Source: Phaseolus vulgaris (Eukaryota > Streptophyta > Magnoliopsida > Fabales > Fabaceae). From it: DNA of 64,000 nucleotides. The position numbers were made by a program, and so were the translations under genes. A model generated the notes under the pieces. The model did not search any database, had not been told where the DNA came from, and saw only the letters and a program-made list of their open reading frames with translations. Positions 13,100 to 25,433 of this stretch are shown piece by piece; within the stretch, counting starts at the first letter, position 1, and each line of letters starts with the position of its first letter. Location of the stretch: NCBI RefSeq assembly GCF_000499845.2, contig NC_023756.2, forward strand, positions 2,567,332 to 2,631,331, written 5' to 3'.

Positions 13100-14260
13100 T
13101 CATATTGATCGAGAACCAAGACCAAAGATCAAGGATGCCTAAGCAGGATGAGAAGGTGAGAGCACATCAACTATAAGGATTTAATCCGACTCTGCATGAA
13201 TATTTTAGCATCCATCGGGGGATTGAAAAAAACCTTGCAAAGAAGTTACATGGTTAACACATGAAACATGATGAACAATAATAAACACATTCAAAAGAGA
13301 CCTCGAACAATCATGCCGCCCAAATGGAATTGATGGTGGAGCTGCGAAAGGAACTTGAGATGCTAAAGAGAAAGAATGTCAAAGAGATAGACGCGCTAAG
13401 GAGCGAGAATGTCCAAATGAGACAGGAGCTTGGGGTAGCAAAGCTATGCATATTTTCACATAATAAGTTTACTAAGACTCGTAGGGGTCGAACCAGAATA
13501 ATCCACCAAAGACGTAAGAGGTCGACAACTCCCAAAATGCATACTCTAAACCTCCCACGTTCACTACAAGAAAAATCATAAATAGTGACACGAAACCAGT
13601 CACTAAATGACCAAATCAATCACTAACCAAAACAACGACAAAAAAAATTTCGTCACTATTTTCTTTGTCACTGATGCATAGTGAGCGATTTAGTGGCTAA
13701 TTTAATAACTGATTTTCTATGACCGATTTTGTAACCGAATTTTTGTGACTAAAATTGTAGTCACTATTTTGATCATTAAATCATAAAAACAACTTTGATC
13801 ACTAATTTGGTCAATGATTGAGTCACTAATAGTGACCGCAATTTTTTATAATTAATTTTTGTCACTATTCAACAATTTTCTAGTAGTGGTTATTTCTCGA
13901 TACCTTGACATCCCAGTTAAGATACCATAAAATCATATGACATTTAAGATTATGGTTTAATCAAGTGATTAACTGCGATAATTGAAGCTCAACCCCTAAA
14001 CCATGATTAAAAGAATATTTAGACCTATATTTGGTCTCCCTTAATTACCGTATAAGTAAAAGCCCAATATAAATAGTATAAATAAGTAAATACCCTAAGA
14101 TAAACATACATTCTTTTATCTCTTTAGAATAACCTTATCTACTATACACAATTTCTTTCAAATATTGACTTGACTTAAGTAAGATTATCATCGCAAAGAA
14201 ATTACTTTGTCGAGACTAATAAGAACAAAGAAAATTTAGTATAAGAGTTAAATAGGTTAA
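13100..14260 (+). mobile_element. Probable decayed LTR-retrotransposon fragment (gag-like coiled coil plus LTR-like DNA)
   Basis: At 13324-13450 a frame encodes a charged heptad-like coiled coil (ELRKELEMLKRKNVKEIDAL), the kind seen near the start of plant gypsy gag proteins. Flanking text such as CATCGGGGGATTG and, further on, the AAGCCCAATATAAATAG stretch and following CT-rich sequence look LTR-like. No reverse transcriptase, integrase or paired LTRs were seen, so this is a weak call resting on style rather than on a diagnostic domain. The CACTA MITE at 13562-13888 interrupts it. Confidence 0.35.
13562..13888. mobile_element. CACTA (En/Spm-like) MITE, 327 bp, 3-bp target duplication GTT
   Basis: The left end is CACTACAAGAAAAATC and the reverse complement of the right end is CACTACTAGAAAATTG. 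GTT occurs directly on both sides (13559-13561 and 13889-13891), the 3-bp target duplication expected for the CACTA superfamily. The interior is built of repeated GTCACTA-type words in both orientations and has no coding capacity, so it must have been moved in trans. Confidence 0.85.
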
Positions 14261-16860
14261 TCTGATTCTGAAACAATATTTCTCCTTTATAAAATACATA
14301 TGTATATTCATACATATATTATACTTTGCAAATCCCATATATTTAGGTAATTATTTTATTTGATGTATGTATATCTATTTATATACAAAGTCATGATAAT
14401 TTAATTTGATTGTTACATGGTGTATGTAATTCCAAACTAAAAAATGTCGTAACTAAAATTGAAACTTTGGACAACATAAGCGAAATATGTTTAGAATTAC
14501 AATTTACTTTTAATATACAATCTATTAGTTTTTGAAACTTTTAATATGTTTACACAAATTTCTCAAACATAGAAAGGAAAAATAAGAAGAAGAAAATTAT
14601 TAATCTTTTAACATATTTTTGGTTTATTATACTTTCAGAATATCACAATATTTTTTAAAGAAAGGTAACTCGAATACTTGGAATTAGATGCAAAGTCTAG
14701 TCAATACAAAGAAAGATAAGATTTAAGAAGAGAGCTTGGTTTACATTCCTTCACATATCACATCCTACTCTTCATGAAGTCTTCTTTTTACACGCACAAA
14801 CAAATATTTTCATTGAGAAAAATATTTTCCTATTCCAATTTCTCTATCAATACATGAGATATATCTTCATGTAAAACAAAAAGGATTTGTCTTATTTCGA
14901 GGATGGAGTTAAAATTACATACAAGGTGAATTCTCACTATATCTAAAGGGTATATTGTTCCAAGTTGTTTTTGCTTTCCTTTATTTTTTTTTTGTTTTAT
15001 ACACAATTTTTTTTTTATAAAAAAATTTTCATGTTGAATATCATGAAACTTAACATATAAATTAGGTTATACAATTTTTTATTTTATTATATAAATATAT
15101 ATTTTTTAAATATTAAAACTATTTATTTATTCTTATAAAACAATAAATAAAGGCTCATGCCTTTTACATATTAAAATTAAATTTATTTTTCCAAATGAAG
15201 ATAAAAGTGGAATGAAAATTTTAGATGTCTGTTTAGCAAAAGTGAGTGCATTTAGAAAAAGGCCCATAAATTATGACTAGCTTGGGCGAGGCCCACCTAA
15301 ACATATGAACAACGCAATCAAGTTTGGGCAATTACTTCCTACACCAACAAATTTGAACCTGCATCTTATTATTGAATGAATGAAAATTTTGAAATTTCAA
15401 AAGTTAATTAGTTAGAGATTAAAAACTATTGGATGAAGCAATTGCCTCAAGTTTGTGTTATCTTAAAAAGACCATCTAATTTTATTGTCAATTTAGCTTA
15501 AATCTAAATTAAATCTATTAAATGAAGATTGTGAATGACACTAATACTTAAAAGCTAAAATAAAAGCAGCTTTTTACAGTCTTAATGTGTTTCTCATATA
15601 ATTTTATTTTGTGAATTTGATAATAAAAAAAGTCCAAATTTCTATTATTTGATCATTGACCACAAATTATATTTTAATCATTACAAATTCAACGGTTAAG
15701 AAGAAAATAAAATGTAGACCAGAATGCATAGATAAGAAGATATTTCTTGAATCTATATATTGTTTGTGAAGATATTTCCTTGTATTTTAACTTAAGTTTG
15801 TTTTTTGTGTCTTAAATATAGAATAAAACTTACTTTAGTCTTTTAATTTCTACTTTAACCCCTTCTAAAATATAGTTTAATGGATTTTTTTTTAAGATTT
15901 TAAAAATTATTCCAGTCTCAGTGTTTAGAATTTATAGATATAATATTTGTAATTTAAGAAATTAAAAAAACTAGTGATCAAAATTGGTTAAATATATTAA
16001 GATTTGTAATTTATTTATTTCTAACCTATTTTATAATTAATTAAATATATGTTTGTTATTATATTATAATAAAAAATTAGTTTTTCCCCTCACTCAAACT
16101 TTAAACTATTTATAACAAATTAAATGAGTTTTTATATATATATATATATAATGATTGTTAGTTTTATTTTTTTAAATTATTAATTTTTTTAAATTAGTTG
16201 TTATTTCGATTAGTAATAATTACTATAATTACTATTGATAAGTAACATTAATTAAATAAATTTGACATATAAAAAAAATTTGTTTCAATTATTTTTAGAT
16301 TACAAACACCTAAATAATTTAAAATTTATATCAGAAATAAAAATCAATTTCGTGTTATAGAAAAATATATTTAATTTTTTTATAATTAAATGGTTAGATA
16401 TAAAATAATTAATCATCCACTAAACTAATAAGCGTCTGCTATCATAGTTATAAAAGATGCCTTAATATAAGAAAGGATGAGAATATATTCCTATAAGCTT
16501 CAATCACCCAAAAAAAAATATCCACACCATAAAAAATAAAAATAATTTTAATAAAATATCATCTTTTTATCTTATAAAATATTCACAGACAAAACTAAAC
16601 ATTCTCATCCGACCACCCTCTCAATGATTCTATTTGATAATGAAAAGAATAATTAAATCAATCTAAGAAAAGTAAAGAGGAAACTGAAAATAAAATGATA
16701 AAAATTAAAAAACATAGTAATTTTTTTAAATAAATGACTAAATAGTTAATAATTTAATTTATATTCTTAATATAAATATATATTCTAAAATAATTTCTAT
16801 CAAACAAAAACTTTGAGTGTAATAGTAAATACACACAAAAATTATATAAATTTTTTTATA

Positions 16861-16955
16861 TTAAACATTATTATGCAACTTGACATCTAAACTAGACTGA
16901 CACTTCAACAAACAATCATCGTTCGTCATCCCATAAAAAAAGTATTATTATTATT
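16861..16955 (+). repeat. Dispersed repeat, copy 2 (partner at 5552-5640)
   Basis: Begins TTAAACATTATTATGCAACT and contains CTAGACTGACACTTCAA, matching the copy 11 kb upstream in the same orientation at roughly 80% by eye. Family unidentified. Confidence 0.55.
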
Positions 16956-17620
16956 ATATAAGAGAACTATATCAAAATTCACATCTTAACAAAAACGATA
17001 CATATGTAGAATATACCTATCTATAACGAATTTTAAAAACAAAATTAATCACTGAAAATTTTGAATTATGTAAAAGTAATTCATTAAAAAGATTAGAAAT
17101 AAAATACTTTGAAGTATTAAATCAACATATTTCAGTCATCTAGTGTACTAATTTTATAATATTTTAAGGTGATTTAAAGGAACTCAATAATACAGACATT
17201 CCACTAATGTATATTAAAATTTTGATCTTTTAATTATCAAATTTATAATTGATAATCAACTACTTACAATTATTTAGTTGAACGCTTTATTATCAACGGT
17301 AATACATGAACTTATTGTCCCATCATGTTATTATATTTTATCAGAACACTGCTGAATGTGCTAAAATTAAAGTGTAATAGCAACCTTTTAGTGGCCTTAA
17401 TCACTTGTTGCATTGTCATAAAAATTATAAATACAGCATAAAGAAATATTGATAATGTGATTTGAAGTTTGTAAATTATGAAGAAAAAAGAAAAAAAAGA
17501 AATAATGCTGGTTATGAATTACAAAAGAATTATTTTAAAAATATTTGAGAAAATAACTCAATCTTGTTAAAATCAGCTCATAAAGTGAAATGTCTAACAC
17601 ATATATCATGTAGAGATTTC

Positions 17621-17672
17621 TCAACATTCCTTCACGACGAAACCTGTCAACATTCCCTCACGACGAAACTTG
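17621..17672. repeat. 26-bp tandem duplication
   Basis: TCAACATTCC at 17621 recurs at 17647, each followed by (T/C)TCACGACGAAAC(C/T)TG, giving two copies differing at two positions and a few bases of a third. No known function. Confidence 0.7.
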
Positions 17673-20457
17673 TCAATTTGTGCATGAAACTATATATTCG
17701 AATGATCCGAACAGGTCGATAGCGGATGACCTTATAAGCACATTAAACTTTTAGTAAGATAGATGACAAATGACTCTAATACTATATTAAGTAATGAATT
17801 TTAAATATAACTTAACTTTATAAAATCGATTCATAAAATAAAATTTACACTCAGTTATAAATATATATTATGAAATATCTTTGTATTTAATTTACGTGAG
17901 ATTCCAATAAAAAAATTACTTATATAAAAAAAAAGTTTGAAGAAAAGTGATGCAATGTTGTTGAAGCTTTTTTATATAGTTGTTTATGTAAATAATTAAG
18001 TAAAGGAAGTTGAATACTTATCCTAATCCACTACATCCAATATGCATGGATATTCATTCTTTAAAAACTATATTTTAATATAGAAAATTGAGTCTTTAGT
18101 TTAAAGATTTTTTCATCAACATTATTTTTAAGATTTTTGTTTAGCATAAAAAACAATTATCAACTTTTAGTTTTAAAGATGGAAAAATCACAATTTAAAC
18201 AACTAATTATCAACTTTATTATAACCTATATATGCATACAATTCATGCTACGGAATTGACCTGTAATTTTTTAGATAGAGAGAAAACAAAAAAAACTTTT
18301 GCCAAGATGCTATGTATCATTAACATTTTTTTTCTGAAAATTGCCATGTTGGTCAAATAAGTCACTGTAGCAAGTCATGCTTGAAAAATTCAAATTTGGA
18401 CTGAGAAATTATCACCAATAGAAGAAGAGTCACAAATTAAAATCTAACACATGAAATTCAACTTTTTTTTATTAGTTTTTGAATTAAAGGACAATATTTT
18501 TTAATATAAAATATTTGTTTTTTTATCCTTTACAAACAAACAACAATTGATCACTTAAATCTTTGGATTAGAAAATGAAATAAAAATGAGAGTTTTTATT
18601 TTTTTTTATCGGTAATAAAAAATAAATAAATATGAATCACTTTAGAGAGGTGATCAAACCCTTATACATAAACACAACCTTAACCTCTCTCACTATACAT
18701 ACTCTCATGTATGCATATATAGAACACCTGAGAAAGAATCATACAACTTAAAAGAATACATCATGAGATCATTCTCATACAAATCATCGAGTCTATGCAC
18801 CAAACAGAAAAGGAGAGATGCGCAAACAATGACTTATGTAATCTAAGACCAAACCTTTAATTGGACCAATAAGAATGAAAGATAATTTTAGAGATTAAAA
18901 AAGCCTAATAAGTTTCAATAATTTACTTAATTTTAACAAAATGTTAAAATTTTACAAATAAAATTTACTATTTATTCAAAATAAAAATCGTTTTATTTGT
19001 GATGTTGAATAAACCCTCATGAAGGTATTTGGTGTTAGCAAGGAATATAAGCCACAATTTTGAGATTTGAAAAGTGGTCCATTTTCAACTATATAATGGG
19101 TTTTATTGGTGTTTAGAAATAGAAAAGGACCTACTTTAGATGCTTACTTCTTGTTTCCTTTTAATGTCATTTCATTTTCATTTCATATAAACTCTTTTTG
19201 TTTCAATGATTCAATCCTTTGAAATTTGAGATTCCAATTTCATTATGTTCTTCTTCTCTTCTGTGTTATCATCATACATAGTTATCTTATAAACTAATAA
19301 TATTATAAAATATATTATATTCCCTATAAATAAAATCTCAAATTGTATGTTTATAATAACCCTTTTAGGTTTTTGTATAGAGCTTTATATGCCCTTTAAT
19401 CACAAAGTAATAAGATACTATTTTGTTTCTACTTTTGCAGAAGTTAGCATAATTTTTTTGGGTTAATAATAGTTTATTTCATCTTATTAATTTTAAGTAA
19501 GATTTCAATATTGTCATACTATTTTAAAAATAGGTTTATTTAGTTATTTTTATATTAAATTGATGAAAAAGTTTTGTCAACAATGTATTATTTGAAATCG
19601 TGTGACAAAGTTAATCATATTTATCATAATTTCATTTTATTAATAATATTTCGTTAATTTGACAAAATAAATTAAAATAAATTATTATTTTTTAAATGAA
19701 TATTTAATTTGAAAATTTTGAAAAAAACAATTTTATGATATAGACTATTATTTTTTTTCAATTTCTATGTACTGTTTTAATTGATTTTTGTTGATGTTGT
19801 AGTTTGGGGTTGGGAAAGCAAACATCAGAAGATTCTTCTCAAATTCAGAACAATCACTGCAAGGGGGGAATCTGTAATTATGTCAAATGTAAGGGGCACC
19901 TTGCAATAATGAAAAAAAAATCATTCAATAATACGACATAGTTTTTATTTTCTCAGAAGCATATCAAATTTGTATTACTAGAATTAAAACTATTTAATTA
20001 TAATTAATGAATTAAAATAAACTAATTAAATTACATACTTTATGCGAATTCATACTTTAAGGATTTGCTTTTTCACGTTCAAGATTTATAATTTTTAAAA
20101 TTATTAATATTTAATTATCTTTTTGATATATTTATATAAGTTAAAGAGTAATGTAAATAATAAATAATTTTGCAAGAGATAATTCGGAAATTAAATTGGT
20201 GCTTTACTTTATTAAAATAATTAATGGACGGTTGCAAAGACGCGCAAAGAGTCCGGTTCAGTGTTAGAGCGGTTGAACCGAACTGAACCGAACCCAATCG
20301 AACCGAAACGTTTGGTCGAGTTGGCGAGTAATAACAGATCACATAGAGAACAGAAGAAGATGAGTCTGTAAATAAAAACGCAGCGTTTGAAGAAGCAAAG
20401 AGAGATGCATAGATAGGAGATAAGCTGGGTTAACCTCACCCACGGTAGCACGATTCC

Positions 20458-23400
20458 ATGGCACTCTCCTTTCGGCCCGTCATCCACCCCCGTGTCACCG
20501 ACCGGTCACTCTTTCAATTTCTCCCTCCCAAGCCTCCTCCCCTTCCGCCACCCTCCGTTCACCTACTTCCGTTCACGCGCCGCCGCCGTTTCCGCCCATA
20601 CTGTCTCGTCGACGGCTTCTCTGACGACGCCGTCTCCACTCGCAATTTCGACCGCGGCTTCACCGTTATCGCCGCCATGCTCAGACGCATCGAGCCCCTC
20701 GACAACTCCGCCATCTCCAAGGGCGTGTCCCCCGCCGCCCGCGACTCCATGAAGCAGACCATCTCCACCATGCTCGGCCTCCTCCCCTCCGACCACTTCG
20801 CCGTCACCGTCACCGTCTCCAAACACCCCCTCCACCGCCTCCTCTTCTCCTCCATCGTCACCGGGTAACGAACAATCCTCTCTAATTAATTTGTTGGAGA
20901 TTTCTTGTTGTTTCAATTGCTACCTAGTATCAATTTCATGACCATATTTGTGTATAAGATTCTTGTTATCGATGAATTTCTCCCTAAACATTCGTAGAAC
21001 AGGAAAACAAAAGTTAAAATGAATTGAGCTTCTCTCGTGAGCTAACCAGCTAATATAAACTTATGTTTTCATCTTTCAGAGAAGTTTGATGCGAGAGATT
21101 TTGTAATAGACATGTTCATGAATTGATTTTAGGTTATGAGAGCAGCTTAATTCACTTTATGTATTTGATGTTTGAGCACTCGTAAAAGAAGAGAATAAGA
21201 AAGTAAGATGAATTGATCTCAAATCAATCTGTGTATGAATTGATTTTAGATTACGAGATAGCTTAATTCATTTTATGTATTTCATCTTTGAGCACTTGTA
21301 AGATGAGAAAAATCTTGTAGAAGAGAGTTGCACGAATTGATATTAGGTTACAAGAGAACTTAATTCATTTTATGTACCTCATAAAATAAGAAGGTAACAT
21401 GAACTGAACTACTTCTCTTTTAATCCTAACGAGCTTAATTCATTTATCTCATTAGCTCACTAGCTCACATGAGGTTCAATTCAATTTAGTTTCTTGTGTT
21501 TTTTTTTTCTTCTCTAAGTCTTTTCTTCGAAGGAGGAGGGAATGTTAAGGTAAGATGAATTAGATTTGTTTTGTTTTGAAAATTTTCTTTATAAGCACTT
21601 ATAAAGGAAAAGGAAAAATGAATTGAGTTAAATTTCTTTATAAATTGAGTTTCTTGCTTAAGCAAAAATGGAGAAGCTCAATGCATACCACTTTTTGTTA
21701 TCCTATAAGTTCTTATGGAGATTTATGCACAATACATAACTTTAAACTTTTCCAAGAATTTAAAATCAAATTATGCACCTTAACTTTTGAAGAAGTTAGA
21801 TAAGAGAATTTTTGTGGAAGTTAAAGTGCACGGAAAAAGCTTCATTACTTTTGTTTTGTTCTTCCCCTTGTAAGTGCTTTGTAAGAAGTTTATCTGCTAA
21901 GGTCCAAGCCCGTGACAACAAAAAAATGTATGATAAATTTAGTTATATGTTTTTTAAGATAATAGTGTAGTGAAGTATGCGATTTTGGGGAGGGGCAATC
22001 ACTGGATAGTTTCTGTGCTTGATTGAAGGATTTTTGTTTTGATTTAATTTTTTTTTCTCTTCTTTGATAGGTACACTCTGTGGAATGCAGAGTACAGGAT
22101 GTCTCTGACAAGGAATCTGGATATATCCGTTTCCAGGGATGAGGAGTCAGATTGTAGAACATGTTCGGAGGTTTTGGAGGTGAAGGATGGAGCAAAAGCA
22201 GAGGGTAATGAGAAAAATGAGGTTGTTAATCATTTCGAAAATTGCAGCGGCAATGGTAGCCTGAAAGAGTTTGGTGATTTGCCTCCTCAAGCTTTGAGTT
22301 TCATCCGGAAGTTGCAGTCTGAGTTGACAAGTGTGACGGAGGTAACCTTTTTCTTTTTGTTTAGTCCAATTTTCTAAGCACAATGATTGTTGATTAGCTG
22401 CATTTATAAGGGTGTTAAAATATTTGCTTCTTATGTCTGTGCCTGGTAAGTTGGAGTATTTGGAATTTGGAACAAGGGTCTCGTCTTAATGAGTGAATTA
22501 TTATTTAGAACATGTAAAATGTATTATTTTGTTCTTGCCAAATATATGATTTCTGCTGATAGTCACTTTTGTTTTGGATGGGGGATTCTGGAGGGGAAGG
22601 GAAGGAGATAATTTTTCATTTTTAATTTGAGAGAATTATGAAACGATGATTTAAAATGAATAATGGACGATGCTGTTGTTGTTTTCTCATTTTCGATATA
22701 AAATTTCGCAATCAAGGAGGATTTTTACATAAAATGAAGAAAAACTTACTCCTTCCTACATCTCTGCTCTAAAATCCTCCATCCAAACTAGCCCAAACTA
22801 AGTATAGTGAGACTTGCTTCAAGTAGCTTGTGAGTTATTAAGGTAGACAACATAAAGGAAATTTCTTTCAGCAATCAGCAAGAAAGAAAAGGAATGCTTC
22901 TTTTGGCTTTTGAAGGCTTATAATGGCATAATCTAATTAATGGGCAAAGGGGCACCGCTCCCTGTGTGTAGTCTAAGGATTGGCTTTACTTTCACTCTCT
23001 CTAGTCTGTGCTCCAAATGGACATAGAAGAAGTGTTTTATAACTCTGGGGTCATTTAAAAGAATGAAAGGTGATGTAGATACTTTGCCTTTTGTTTTCAG
23101 GAGCTGAATGCCCAAAAGAAGGAAATGATGCAATTAGAATATGATAAGGGAAACTGGAACAATTTGTTGGAATATCTTCGGTCTCTGGATCCTGATATGG
23201 TAATGCTTCTCTGCTTGTATTTAATTTGTATTTCCTTGCAATTGAAAGTTTGCAAGAAGTCCCTTCCCTCCTCTCTCACTCATTTCCATGAATTTAGGTA
23301 CTGTAACTTGTTTCACTGTATGATTCTTTGTGTTGTGTAACTTGTGTGGCAGGTGACTGAACTGTCTCGGCCTTCGTCAGTAGAAGTGGAGGATATAATT

Positions 23401-24077
23401 CACCAACTTGTTCAGAACATATTGAGAAGATTCTTTGAAGATGATGCTAGCTCTAATTTAGCAGAACAATCGTTGGAAGGAAACATGGACAATCACTCAG
23501 ACAGTGGTGAGGAGTTTAGTAATACAGTAGCCACTTCTCGCGATTACCTGGCAAAGTTGCTTTTCTGGTTAGTACATGTTATTTTCGTTGCCCTTTTAAA
23601 CTGTTAGCGTATTATTCATTGAACTGGTGAAAACACCACTTCACATTCACATTTCAAACAAGAGTCGAACCAATAATAAATGAATGTTTTATTATTGTAT
23701 GTAGTATTTAGTAATAAACTAATATAAAATTAAGAAAAATATGTTAGATGAAATTTTAAAATAGCATAAAACTACAATTTAAAAATTGTTCAAACCGTTT
23801 CTTTTACTGGTTTTTGACCATTGTTTTTGCGTCCTATGAGCTGGTGACTTAAGCCTAAACTGATTGAACGGACCTGTTTGACCCAATTTATGAACCAGAT
23901 TCTTAAAATTTGACCCAGTTTATGAAGAATGATACACATGATTCTTAAAATTGTTGATACATTTTGTAAGCACATACAGACAAATTTCTTTGTGTTGGCA
24001 GGTGTATGTTATTGGGTCACCACTTGAGAGGGTTGGAAAATAGACTGCATCTGAGTTGTGTTGTTGGACTGTTGTAG
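20458..24077 (+). CDS. DUF760 family protein (UV-B-induced protein At3g17800-like, probably chloroplastic)
   Basis: Five exons: 20458-20864, 22071-22341, 23101-23199, 23353-23567 and 24002-24077 (TAG). They join in frame to 355 aa. The N-terminal ~60 residues are rich in Pro, Ser and Arg with few acids, as expected of a plastid transit peptide. The conserved DUF760 core runs from FDRGFTVIAAMLRRIEPLDN through KQTISTMLGLLPSDHF, GYTLWNAEYRMSL, and LPPQALSFIRKLQSE, and ends with LLGHHLRGLENRLHLSCVVG. Between the core blocks lies a variable acidic linker (about residues 155-195). The biochemical role of the family is not established; the name comes from a UV-B-responsive Arabidopsis member. Exon 1 is markedly GC-rich and intron 1 (1.2 kb) carries degenerate tandem repeats. 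The start is the first ATG of the open exon. Confidence 0.9.
21015..21480. repeat. Degenerate ~97-117-bp tandem repeats inside intron 1 of the DUF760 gene
   Basis: ATGAATTGATTTTAG with a following TTAATTCA(C/T)TTTATGTA and GAGCAC(T)(C/T)GTAA occurs at about 21118 and 21235. A third, shorter copy starts near 21332, and a weaker one near 21020. Copy spacing is about 117 then 97 bp. The repeats lie wholly inside the intron. Confidence 0.65.
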
Positions 24078-25420
24078 AGAAGGTGACAGACATGTATATT
24101 CTTTTCTTCCTCTTTTTCTTATTTATATCCCATCTCCCTTCTCATAATAAATTTTTTTCCGTTCAGTGTTAAATCTGAGTGTTAAATAAATAATCTCCTT
24201 GCTTCTGGCTCTCTTTCTCTTGATTCATCATACCAAGCATTAATTCATGTTTGTGCTTGCATGAATAATGTGGTTTACGAGCAGCAAGCCTCAAGAAACT
24301 AGATGGAATGTGAATCATTCTGCTTAAGATGTTATGTAAGGTACTTTTAAGGGTCTTAGTCTATTTGAACAAAAAATTTCATAGGGATTTTTAGGAGAGG
24401 AGTACAAGAAAAAATAAAATAAAATGAGAAGTCCTTCTACACATGCCTTAAATCATTTAAAGAATTGTATGTGTGTCTGTCAAATTAACATGGATGAAAC
24501 TGGTTTCCAACCAAACCCTTGTTCAAGAGACTTCATTGGTGTATATATATAAAACATGAAGAAGAAAAAACAACCAAATCTAGGGGAGGCTCACGCCGGG
24601 ATTTTTATCTCTTTAATAGTTGTCATTTAGCGATTAAATTAAAATGTTCAGTGCAGACTGTCTAACACAGTATTATATCATCTAACACCAAAAATTATAA
24701 TATAGATAAAGTTTGATGTTTCTAAGTTGTGTCTTAACGAAGACACGTAGTGGGAAAACTTAATCAAGTAAGCCTTAATCAAATTTAACATAATCTGTTT
24801 ATGGATATATTCAGTATTTTACTAATTCCAATGTTTATTCATTTTATATTTATTTTATACCTTTTAAATTAAGCATATAAGAGAGATTGATTAAGATTAA
24901 CCGGATTAACCAAGAATTCTAACAAATAAAAGAAATGAATTCTCAAAAAAGTTCAAATCAATTTTTTATAGACAATTTGGTAGAGAGAATTTAAGAATAA
25001 AATTTTATTGAAAAAAGTCAAAATTCATTGCGAAATTATAAGAAAAACAATCTCAAAAATTTTAGTCTTTTATACGGAGGTGCAAAACAAAAAGATTACA
25101 ATGAAATAAATAAAAAACTAAGAAATATCTAATGTTCTGTTTTTCAAATGCCATGTCAAGTTCTGAAGCTCGTATCTTTTTTATCTCAGAAAAATATTCT
25201 GATTTAGATGCTGTTCACAATTTTCCAGTTTCAAACTTTATAGAATTAATAGATTTTTATTCCTATTTAATTGCAAACTCTTTCGAGATATTCGTTGATT
25301 TTATTTTCTAAATTTTTTAACTTAAATTTTATTTTTTGTTTTGATTCATGATTTTTGCATTATTCTGTCTTGTGATAGACATTTTCTTCAAATCGTCTAG
25401 TCAAATGCTGTTTATTGTTG
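24078..25420. other. Intergenic region, 3' side of the DUF760 gene to the satellite edge
   Basis: AT-rich sequence containing the 3' untranslated region of the DUF760 gene at its start. I see no gene, RNA gene or recognisable transposon in it. Confidence 0.55.
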
Positions 25421-25432
25421 TGTAACTACTAG
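25421..25432 (+). repeat. Possible target-site duplication, left side of the satellite array
   Basis: TGTAACTACTAG lies directly before the array and matches TGTAACAACTAG at the right edge in 11 of 12 positions, in the same orientation. The array proper starts one or a few bases later. It could be a diverged target duplication or chance. Confidence 0.5.
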
Positions 25433-25433
25433 A

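Larger units (their letters stand above)
12014..20457. other. Gene-poor region upstream of GMII and of the DUF760 gene
   Basis: About 8.4 kb between two divergently transcribed genes, so both promoters should lie at its edges. It is strongly AT-rich. Recognisable content is a retroelement-like remnant (13100-14260) with a CACTA MITE inside it, a copy of a dispersed repeat (16861-16955) and a 26-bp tandem duplication (17621-17672). About 20250-20310, close to the DUF760 start, holds several near-repeats of GAACCGAAC. No supported gene was found. Confidence 0.55.

Noticed and set aside
20492..20916. Other-frame and antisense open frames over DUF760 exon 1
   Set aside because: Same cause: high GC in a real exon. 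The chosen frame alone continues correctly into conserved exon 2.
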